Shown piece by piece: positions 15,157 to 21,613 of a stretch of DNA of 31,736 nt. The stretch comes from Spirochaetaceae bacterium UBA6089 (GTDB lineage Bacteria > Spirochaetota > Spirochaetia > Treponematales > Rectinemataceae), in NCBI GenBank assembly GCA_002435985.1, contig DIXD01000052.1:1-31736 (forward strand), given 5' to 3'. The notes beneath the pieces were generated by a model. It had not been told where the DNA came from. It saw only the letters and a list, made by a program, of their open reading frames with translations, and did not search any database. The translations under genes were made by a program, and so were the position numbers. Within the stretch, counting starts at the first letter, position 1. Each line of letters begins with the position of its first letter.

Positions 15157-17586
15157 ATGGCCAAATACCCGTTCAAAGACATCGAAAAGAAGTGGCAGCA
15201 GCGCTGGGAGGACGAGCAGACCTTCCGCGCGGTCGAGGATGAGCGCTTTCCAAAGGAAAAACGTCGCTATGTGCTCGACATGTTTCCCTATCCCTCGGGT
15301 GCAGGGCTACATGTCGGCCACCCCGAAGGCTACACCGCAACGGATATCTACTGCCGCTACCTGCGAATGAACGGCTACAATGTCCTACACCCCATGGGAT
15401 TCGATGCCTTCGGGCTTCCCGCCGAAAACTATGCGATTCAGACCGGCACTCACCCCGCGGTGACCACCTACGCGAACATCGATCGATTTCGTACGCAGAT
15501 CAAATCGCTCGGTTTTTCGTACGACTGGTCGCGCGAAGTGGTTACTTGCGATCCTGAATACTACAAGTGGACTCAGTGGATATTCCTCCAGCTCTTCAAA
15601 AAGGGCCTAGCCTACGAGGCCGAGATGCCCATCAACTGGTGCCCGTCCTGCAAGACCGGGCTCGCCAACGAGGAGGTCAAGGATGGCCACTGTGACCGCT
15701 GTGGCACGAAAGTCGTCCGCAAGCGCATCCGCCAGTGGGTGCTCAAGATCACCGCGTACGCTGAGCGCCTCTTGGCCGATCTCGACAAACTCGACTGGCC
15801 GGAACCCATAAAGCTCATGCAGCGGAACTGGATCGGCAGATCCGAAGGTGCGACTGTGCGCTTTCCCATCGAGGGGCACGACGAGGCACTCGAAATCTTC
15901 ACGACCCGTCCCGACACGCTCTTCGGCGCCACCTATATGGTCTTGGCGCCAGAACATCCCTTTGTGGCCCACATAACTACTCCAACGCAGCGTGCGGCCG
16001 TCGAGGCCTACATCGAGGAGGCCGCGGCGAAGAGCGATCTTGAGCGCACCGACCTCGCCAAGGACAAAACCGGCGTCTTTACGGGTGCCTACGCAGTCAA
16101 TCCCGTCAACGGCGCACGCATACCCATATGGATCAGCGACTACGTCCTTATCTCCTACGGGACCGGCGCCATCATGGCTGTGCCCGCGCACGACTCGCGC
16201 GACTGGGATTTCGCAAAGAAATTCAAGCTGCCTATCATCCAGGTCGTCGCCGGCCCCGGAGAAACGGGCCCCTTCGATAAAGAACCGGAAGCCTGCAACG
16301 ACGCGGAAGGCATTGCGGTGAATTCGGGCCAATTCGACGGCCTTTCCACCGCCGAATTCAAGACCCGCATTACCGACTGGCTCGAAGAGCGCAACATCGG
16401 CAAGAAAGCCGTCAACTACAAACTCCGCGACTGGCTCTTCAGCCGCCAGCGGTACTGGGGCGAGCCCATTCCCGTCGTTCACTGCCCAAAATGCGGCATT
16501 GTGCCTCTCCCTGAAGAAAGCCTTCCTCTTACCCTGCCCGAGGTGAAATCCTACGCCCCAACCGGCACGGGCGATTCCCCGCTTGCTGCCATCCCCGAAT
16601 GGGTCAACACCACCTGCCCCCACTGCGGCGGCCCTGCCAAACGCGAGACCAACACCATGCCCCAGTGGGCCGGTTCCTGCTGGTATTTCCTGCGCTACCT
16701 CGATCCGCACAACCCCAAGGCCTTTGCGGACCGCTCCAAGATCGACTACTGGATGCCCGTCGATCTCTACGTGGGCGGGGCCGAACATGCGGTTCTGCAT
16801 CTTCTGTACAGCCGCTTTTGGCACAAGGTGCTCTATGACATGGGGCTGGTGAACACCGACGAGCCCTTCGTGCGTCTTGTGAACCAGGGCATGATCCTCG
16901 GTGAAGACAACCAGAAGATGTCCAAAAGCCGCGGAAATGTCATCAATCCCGACGACATCGTCGAGAACTACGGCGCAGACACCATGCGCGTCTACGAGAT
17001 GTTCATGGGCCCGCTCGAGGTTTCCAAGCCATGGTCGACGGCCGGCCTTGTGGGTGTCTCGCGTTTCCTCGAACGCCTCTGGGCCCTTTCCGAACGCCCC
17101 GTAGTCGAGGAACCCTTGTCGCCCGAGCTTGAAAAGCTCCTCCACAAGACCATCAAGAAGGTGACGAACGATACGGCCACGCTGAATTTCAACACCGCGA
17201 TCTCGCAGATGATGATCTACTCGAACGAACTGGCCAAACTTGAGAGTATGCCACGTGCTGCCTGGGAGCCCTTCGTGCTCCTTATCGCCCCCTATGCGCC
17301 GCACCTCGGCGAAGAGCTCTGGGCAAAGCTTGGCCACGAAGGTTCGGTTTCGAAGGTCTCATGGCCCGCCTACTGCGAAGAGCTCACCCGCGACGAGGAG
17401 AAGGAAATTGTCGTGCAGGTCAACGGTAAGGTGCGCAGCAAATTCACCGCGCCTGCAAACACGCCGAAAGAACAGCTCATCGAAATGGCGAAGGCAGCAG
17501 AGAAAATAACCGAATGGCTCGCCGGCAAGGAAATCGTCAAAGTGATTGCCGTGCCGGATAAACTTGTCAGTTTTGTAGTGAGATAA
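15157..17586 (+). CDS. leuS: Leucyl-tRNA synthetase
   Basis: An 809-residue class Ia aminoacyl-tRNA synthetase that charges tRNA-Leu in the cytoplasm. The HIGH motif appears as HVGH (52-55) after MFPYPSGAGL, and the KMSKS motif is intact (587-591). Between them lie a zinc-ribbon-like insertion (CPSC and CDRC pairs near residues 165-190), the CP1 editing domain (TTRPDTLFGATY) and a second pair of Cys motifs (CPKC, CPHC near 445-490). The C-terminus carries the anticodon-binding domain and VQVNGKVRSK of the bacterial type. The ATG at 15157 has GGAGAAAGGA just upstream. Complete and unremarkable, a good marker gene for placing the organism. Confidence 0.98.
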   Translation: MAKYPFKDIEKKWQQRWEDEQTFRAVEDERFPKEKRRYVLDMFPYPSGAGLHVGHPEGYTATDIYCRYLRMNGYNVLHPMGFDAFGLPAENYAIQTGTHPAVTTYANIDRFRTQIKSLGFSYDWSREVVTCDPEYYKWTQWIFLQLFKKGLAYEAEMPINWCPSCKTGLANEEVKDGHCDRCGTKVVRKRIRQWVLKITAYAERLLADLDKLDWPEPIKLMQRNWIGRSEGATVRFPIEGHDEALEIFTTRPDTLFGATYMVLAPEHPFVAHITTPTQRAAVEAYIEEAAAKSDLERTDLAKDKTGVFTGAYAVNPVNGARIPIWISDYVLISYGTGAIMAVPAHDSRDWDFAKKFKLPIIQVVAGPGETGPFDKEPEACNDAEGIAVNSGQFDGLSTAEFKTRITDWLEERNIGKKAVNYKLRDWLFSRQRYWGEPIPVVHCPKCGIVPLPEESLPLTLPEVKSYAPTGTGDSPLAAIPEWVNTTCPHCGGPAKRETNTMPQWAGSCWYFLRYLDPHNPKAFADRSKIDYWMPVDLYVGGAEHAVLHLLYSRFWHKVLYDMGLVNTDEPFVRLVNQGMILGEDNQKMSKSRGNVINPDDIVENYGADTMRVYEMFMGPLEVSKPWSTAGLVGVSRFLERLWALSERPVVEEPLSPELEKLLHKTIKKVTNDTATLNFNTAISQMMIYSNELAKLESMPRAAWEPFVLLIAPYAPHLGEELWAKLGHEGSVSKVSWPAYCEELTRDEEKEIVVQVNGKVRSKFTAPANTPKEQLIEMAKAAEKITEWLAGKEIVKVIAVPDKLVSFVVR

Positions 17587-17606
17587 GCGAGAAAAGTCTA
17601 TCGATG

Positions 17607-17704
17607 GCGTGAACATAAGGGGCCGCCTGCAGAGTTTGGCAAACAGCGCACACATAGAGGGACTCCGCAGAGTTTGGCAGACAGCGTGCACACAAGGGCG
17701 AGCC
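17607..17704. repeat. Tandem repeat, 38-bp period, about 2.6 copies
   Basis: Two adjacent 38-bp units (17629-17666 and 17667-17704) both begin GCAGAGTTTGGCA and continue with ACAGCG, CACACA and AGGG blocks. A partial unit lies before them at 17607-17628 (GCGTGAACATAAGGGGCCGCC). The repeats lie between the convergent ends of leuS and the Gx-transporter gene and overlap no supported gene. Confidence 0.7.
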
Positions 17705-17760
17705 GATATATGGCCTGTGATGGCCTTCTGCCTCCCTTTGCGCCGTGTCGTTTTACTGAA

Positions 17761-19149
17761 TCAGATTCCGGTAGTTTTCGCTGCAATCAGTATGCCCACA
17801 ACAATTGTAAAAATGATGAGCGCAAAAATGAAGGATCTACGGGTGCGGGATTGGTTTGAAAGAAAGGCTGTGCCGGCAGCTTGGGCCGCTTGCTCTGCAG
17901 AGGGGCCCGCGAACCGTGCGTCCAGCCAGATTTTTTGCAATAGCTCATCGATGTCGCGCACCGCCGTCTTTGCATGCACCTTGCCCCGATACTCGATGAT
18001 GTGGTCGTAATATTGGAAGGCCTCTGCAATGATTGCGCCGAACTTCCCTGGGAAATGAAGCCCCGGCATGATGGCCGCCTTGGAAAGATACATGAGTCCT
18101 TCGAAGGTGAGTGCCTTGGAGAGTCCTTCGCTGAGCGCCATTTCGGTGATGACGATGGGGCCGAGTCTGAGGAGCACACGCCCGGACGGAATAAGGAGAT
18201 TCGTCGCGACGATTCCTACCATTACGATCAGGGTGGAAATGAGCGAAAAGCGCTTGCCCGCAGCCCAGGCCCAAAGAATAAACAGAAGAAAGAACAAGGC
18301 TTTGACAAATAGGCCCTGCTGCAACAGAAAGATCACGGCGATCGTTACGCCGAGCACAGCTGCCACCCAAGGCTCGATCAAAGCCTCGTAGCGCCGGCGC
18401 CGCACAGATCGGCTCGCTTTTTTTGCGGCTCGTCGTCCAATTCCATCCTGCGCGTCTACCTGTTCCGACGGCCCTGTATCTCCGCCGGTCCCACTGGCCC
18501 TGCTGGCCCTGCCGGGCGCACCACCCCATAGGCCATCGTCCGCGGAGTCTAGTCCCAGGCCTATGTCGGATCCGTCTTCTGTATCCGGCATCTCCGAGGC
18601 GCCCGTCGCATACGCATACCAGTTCGAGTGTTCGACGAAATATTCGGCGAAAAAGCCCATCAGCGTTCCGGTGATAAGCCCCGTCAGCAGAAAGAGCGGC
18701 GCGATCAGCCATGCCACCTCACCGAAGATGACAAAGCGCGCGATTAGCATCTGCGTCGCATTCGACGAGACGGCTCCTGCAATCGAAACGCCGACCAGCG
18801 ATACTGCCTGCCCACTTACTCGCCGTACACCGCGCATCACGAGTGCCGCAACCATCGTCCCCGCCAGGCTGAACAGCGCCACATACGAAAAGAGCGTGCC
18901 CGACACAATGCTCATACCGACCACTTTTGCGGCAACCAGCACAAGAAACCAATTGAAAGGCAAAAAATCCACTGCGAGCAGTATGGGCAGATTCGCGATG
19001 CCGAGCCGCATGAAAGGTAGGGGCTTCGGCAGCATATACTCAATAGTGGAAAGAAAGAAACAAAACGCTGCCAACAGCGCCGTCACATCGGAGCGATTTG
19101 CGAAGCGCGAGCGCAGGCTTTCCTCCGAACGACTAGAAGGTGCTTGCAT
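17761..19149 (-). CDS. Gx transporter family (Hpre_diP_synt_I / EetB-like) protein with C-terminal membrane extension
   Basis: A 462-residue membrane protein. The N-terminal half (about residues 20-190) has five or six helices and the family's LPFMRLGIANLPILLAV stretch, matching the Gx-transporter/heptaprenyl-diphosphate-synthase-component-I family, relatives of ECF transporter S components. A polar, glycine-rich linker (about 190-260) leads to a second membrane region (about 265-345) followed by TEMALSEGLSKALTFEGLMY and a final helix at the C-terminus; this half faintly recalls an ECF T component. The ATG at 19149 is favoured by GAGGGGGG five bases upstream; ATG 19164 and GTG 19176 are alternatives. 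The start overlaps the NusG-II gene, so the two are translated together. Confidence 0.8.
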   Translation of the reverse strand: MQAPSSRSEESLRSRFANRSDVTALLAAFCFFLSTIEYMLPKPLPFMRLGIANLPILLAVDFLPFNWFLVLVAAKVVGMSIVSGTLFSYVALFSLAGTMVAALVMRGVRRVSGQAVSLVGVSIAGAVSSNATQMLIARFVIFGEVAWLIAPLFLLTGLITGTLMGFFAEYFVEHSNWYAYATGASEMPDTEDGSDIGLGLDSADDGLWGGAPGRASRASGTGGDTGPSEQVDAQDGIGRRAAKKASRSVRRRRYEALIEPWVAAVLGVTIAVIFLLQQGLFVKALFFLLFILWAWAAGKRFSLISTLIVMVGIVATNLLIPSGRVLLRLGPIVITEMALSEGLSKALTFEGLMYLSKAAIMPGLHFPGKFGAIIAEAFQYYDHIIEYRGKVHAKTAVRDIDELLQKIWLDARFAGPSAEQAAQAAGTAFLSNQSRTRRSFIFALIIFTIVVGILIAAKTTGI

Positions 19150-19528
19150 CGACGCCCCCCTCATCCTTGCTGCCACCGCTGCTCATAATTCGCACGAAGA
19201 CCTTGTTCGGCAGACAGGCTACCCACTGATTCGGCTCGGAAATCGCGCCGGACAGAATACAGAGCTTGTTTTTACAGGGAGATTCCTCTATGGCCGCTGT
19301 TCCGTTATGGATGTGCACGACGGTGATGCCGAGCGGACCCGGTATCTCGTATTCGGCGTCTTTGTCGAGAGGAGCGATCCATTCGCCGGTTTCACCTGTT
19401 ATCTGGACATAACGGGTGCCGCTCTGACGATCTAGAACCAGAAGCGAGGTTCCAACCACCAGAGCGGCAGCCAGAGCGAAGATCGCAATATCAAGAAACC
19501 GGACACGCACGTTTGAAAAGAATTTCAT
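19133..19528 (-). CDS. NusG domain II-containing protein (EetA-like)
   Basis: A 131-residue protein with one N-terminal membrane segment (about 13-32) and an exported NusG-II domain. The conserved cysteine region is present: Cys85 and Cys90 (SPCKNKLC) and Cys105 (VACLPNKVFVRI). The family is a common partner of Gx-transporter genes; in Gram-positive flavin-based electron-transfer loci I recall such pairs as EetA and EetB. Here the coding end overlaps the start of the Gx-transporter gene by 17 bases. No FMN-binding (PplA-like) or ApbE gene is in the window, so a link to electron transfer is inference only. A short ACAGG precedes the ATG. Confidence 0.85.
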   Translation of the reverse strand: MKFFSNVRVRFLDIAIFALAAALVVGTSLLVLDRQSGTRYVQITGETGEWIAPLDKDAEYEIPGPLGITVVHIHNGTAAIEESPCKNKLCILSGAISEPNQWVACLPNKVFVRIMSSGGSKDEGGVDASTF

Positions 19529-19589
19529 ACATGCCTGTCACAGGAGAATGCAATATCGGCGATGCTGTTCAGCTGCAGCAGTCTTCACC

Positions 19590-20114
19590 TTAATCGCAAT
19601 CGTCATCACCCTCGCAGTCGCCATCGTAGTCATCGTCGCTTTCGTCATGATCTCCATGCACGTGACCGTGTTCGAGCTCCTCGGGGGTGGCTTCGCGGAC
19701 ATCGACGACCTTCACGTCGAAATGGAGAGTCTCACCGGCAAGCGGGTGGTTCGCGTCGAGCGTGACATCCTCGCCCTCGATCTTGACCACCGAGACGATC
19801 TGTACGCCGTTTTCGCCGTGCGCCTCGAACTGCATGCCTGGCGCGACCTCGACGTTCTCGCCGAAGTCCTTTTTCTGAACCTTGAACACAAGGGCTTCGT
19901 CCCGATCGCCGTAGGCGTCTTCCGGAGCGACGCTGCATGCGATCGAGTCGCCGGGATTCTTCCCTTCGAGTTCTTTTTCGAGACCCGGGATGATATTCTC
20001 ATTCCCATGGAGATACACGAGAGGCTCGCCCCCCTCGGATGAGTCGATGAGCCTTCCTGTATCGTCACGGAGGGAATAATCGATGGTGACTACGCGGTCT
20101 TTTTTGATTTCCAT
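19590..20114 (-). CDS. slyD: FKBP-type peptidyl-prolyl cis-trans isomerase, SlyD-like
   Basis: A 174-residue cytoplasmic folding helper. The FKBP half reads DYSLRDDTGRLIDSSEG and PLVYLHGNENIIPGLEKEL, interrupted by the insert-in-flap chaperone domain (PEDAYGDRDEAL through HPLAGETLHFDVKVVDV), in the order typical of SlyD. The last 26 residues (149-174) are rich in His, Asp and Cys (HGHVHGDHD, then acidic repeats with two Cys), a metal-binding tail like the nickel-binding tail of SlyD. I chose the ATG at 20114 because AAGGAAA precedes it and the FKBP fold begins at once; an upstream frame to 20231 would cover its promoter. Confidence 0.92.
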   Translation of the reverse strand: MEIKKDRVVTIDYSLRDDTGRLIDSSEGGEPLVYLHGNENIIPGLEKELEGKNPGDSIACSVAPEDAYGDRDEALVFKVQKKDFGENVEVAPGMQFEAHGENGVQIVSVVKIEGEDVTLDANHPLAGETLHFDVKVVDVREATPEELEHGHVHGDHDESDDDYDGDCEGDDDCD

Positions 20115-20176
20115 ATCGTTTCCTTGCTTGAGATTGAGGATGGAGCTGCGATTGCGGACATCCTTTAAGTCCAATA

Positions 20177-20206
20177 AGTATAATGTATCATTCTCTTGTA
20201 CGGCAA
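20177..20206 (-). promoter_or_regulatory. Candidate promoter for slyD
   Basis: On the minus strand TTGCCG (20206-20201) is followed after 18 bases by TATACT (20182-20177), about 62 bases before the slyD start. Confidence 0.5.
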
Positions 20207-20259
20207 TGGAGTAGTGAACTAAATCATTCAAAATTATTAAAAATCTTGTTCTCTCCGAT

Positions 20260-20284
20260 TAGTGCTCTCGATCTTGTGCAAGAG
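20260..20284. repeat. Left terminal inverted repeat of the insertion sequence
   Basis: The reverse complement of 21528-21552 over all 25 bases. The match breaks down immediately inside (GTTGAAG versus AGAAGGG). Confidence 0.88.
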
Positions 20285-20325
20285 GTTGAAGCGAAAAAGA
20301 AGGGGAAAGGCGTCTTGTAGTGTGA

Positions 20326-20345
20326 GGAGACAAGATCAAGTCTCC
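20326..20345 (+). promoter_or_regulatory. Hairpin just before the transposase ribosome-binding site
   Basis: GGAGAC/GTCTCC stem with an 8-base loop, ending directly before GAAGGAGG. Insertion sequences often carry such a hairpin to block translation of read-through transcripts; that role is inferred here. Confidence 0.4.
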
Positions 20346-20362
20346 GAAGGAGGTATCTATCA

Positions 20363-21490
20363 ATGCAGCACTTCCCCTTCTGTCCCAATCCCGCGTGCGT
20401 CTGGCATACCCAGGCGCCTACCACGGCCTGGGCCCATGCAAAAGGAAGCTATCATACCAAGGCCTTCGGACGAGTACAGCGCTACCAGTGTCCCCGCTGT
20501 CACACCACCTTTTCGTCCCAAACCTTCCATCTGTCCTATTACCTCAAGCATCCCATCCCCTTAGACCCTCTCTTGAGCCGCTTTCTCAATGGGGAAAGCC
20601 TGCGCGCCATCAGCCGTGCCCTCTCCCTTTCCCTCTGTCTCATCTCCAACCGGCTCGAACGACTCTCCCGTCAGGCCATCGGTCTCCATAGTCGCATCCT
20701 TGCCCACACCCGTCTCTCCGACGATATCTGTATCGACGGCTTTGTCGCCTTCGAAGGCTCCCAATTCTTCCCCTCCGACATCCCCATCGCCCTCACCGCC
20801 CATTCGCAGTTCGTCATCGACCTCAGCCATGCCTCCCACCGTCGAGCAGGAACCATGACCCCAGCACAGAAGATGAAAGCCCTCCGCCTCTATCGGTACA
20901 CTGCCCTCGAGCATGGCGCCCTCGAGCGCGCATTCCGCGAACCCTTGCTCACCGCACTCCGTCTCGCTCCCCCTCGCCCCGATCACCCCTTCGTGCTCAT
21001 CACCGATGAAAACCCTCACTACCCCCGTGTCCTCTCCTCACTCCCCCAATGGCACAACCAAACACCCCAACACCGCCTCGTCCATTGGACAGTCTGGTCT
21101 AAACTCCCTCGTACCGTCTCCAATCCTCTCTTTGCCTCCAACTATATCGATCGAGAGATCCGCAAAGACCTCGCCCACTACCACCGTGAAACAACCTGCT
21201 TCCCTCGCAATGTCGCCGCTGCCATGCTCCGACTCTCCCTGTACCTTTTCACCCACAACTACCTCAAACCCTTCCGCATCGCACACCCCTCCCCCTTTTC
21301 CTCCCATGCCCACGCTGCGCACATCCCACTGTCTTGGATCTCCTCCTTCGCTCATGAGCTTACGTGCGGCACTCGGCTCTTTGTAAGTCATCTCTCCCTG
21401 TCTCCAAGCATGCACCGTACCTGGATGAAGGCCTGGAAAACCCCGGGGAAACATCATCCCGACAGCATCCCTCGCTTCGCGGTGGCGTAA
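20363..21490 (+). CDS. Transposase with N-terminal zinc ribbon, family not assigned
   Basis: A 375-residue protein filling the insertion element. The N-terminus has a zinc-ribbon pattern (Cys7/Cys12 and Cys43/Cys46, CPRC), then a helix-turn-helix-like stretch (about 75-105, LNGESLRAISRALSLS). A likely RNase-H-fold catalytic core follows, with Asp125 in CIDGFVAFEG and Asp215-Glu216 in VLITDENPHY as candidate metal ligands, and a conserved-looking C-terminal block (RNVAAAMLRLSL, HNYLKPFR). The layout recalls IS1/IS1595-like enzymes, but I cannot name the family. The ATG at 20363 has AAGGAGG nine bases upstream. Codon use is strongly C-ending, with long pyrimidine runs unlike the flanking genes. 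Confidence 0.8.
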   Translation: MQHFPFCPNPACVWHTQAPTTAWAHAKGSYHTKAFGRVQRYQCPRCHTTFSSQTFHLSYYLKHPIPLDPLLSRFLNGESLRAISRALSLSLCLISNRLERLSRQAIGLHSRILAHTRLSDDICIDGFVAFEGSQFFPSDIPIALTAHSQFVIDLSHASHRRAGTMTPAQKMKALRLYRYTALEHGALERAFREPLLTALRLAPPRPDHPFVLITDENPHYPRVLSSLPQWHNQTPQHRLVHWTVWSKLPRTVSNPLFASNYIDREIRKDLAHYHRETTCFPRNVAAAMLRLSLYLFTHNYLKPFRIAHPSPFSSHAHAAHIPLSWISSFAHELTCGTRLFVSHLSLSPSMHRTWMKAWKTPGKHHPDSIPRFAVA

Positions 21491-21527
21491 GATGCTGGCC
21501 TCTATCTCTCCTAGCCTTGTCCCTTCT

Positions 21528-21552
21528 CTCTTGCACAAGATCGAGAGCACTA
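21528..21552. repeat. Right terminal inverted repeat of the insertion sequence
   Basis: A perfect 25-base inverted copy of the left end, 61 bases before the ftsK start codon. Confidence 0.88.
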
Positions 21553-21613
21553 AAAAAGCCTTGTCCGGCGTAACGCCCGGGCCAGAAAATGCCGATAATA
21601 AAACAGGATTAGT

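Larger units (their letters stand above)
20260..21552 (+). mobile_element. Insertion sequence with perfect 25-bp terminal inverted repeats
   Basis: The element is 1,293 bp long, bounded by matching ends (left 20260-20284, right 21528-21552) that read TAGTGCTCTCGATC followed by TTGTGCAAGAG from each outside edge inward, without a mismatch. It holds one transposase gene with its own ribosome-binding site. A 6-bp hairpin (20326-20345) sits just inside the left end, before the ribosome-binding site, and may damp transcription coming in from outside. No target-site duplication is evident in the flanks. The intact repeats and open gene suggest a recent or still active element. Confidence 0.88.

Noticed and set aside
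15607..17337. Long minus-strand frame (576 codons) opposite leuS
   Set aside because: A mirror of the strongly biased leuS codons in GC-rich DNA; the plus-strand protein is unmistakable.
17607..17704. CRISPR array
   Set aside because: The units are directly adjacent and diverge throughout; there are no unique spacers between identical repeats and no cas gene.
20240..21570. Target-site duplication around the insertion sequence
   Set aside because: The bases outside the left end (CTCTCCGAT) and the right end (AAAAAAGCC) do not match at any length from 2 to 9.
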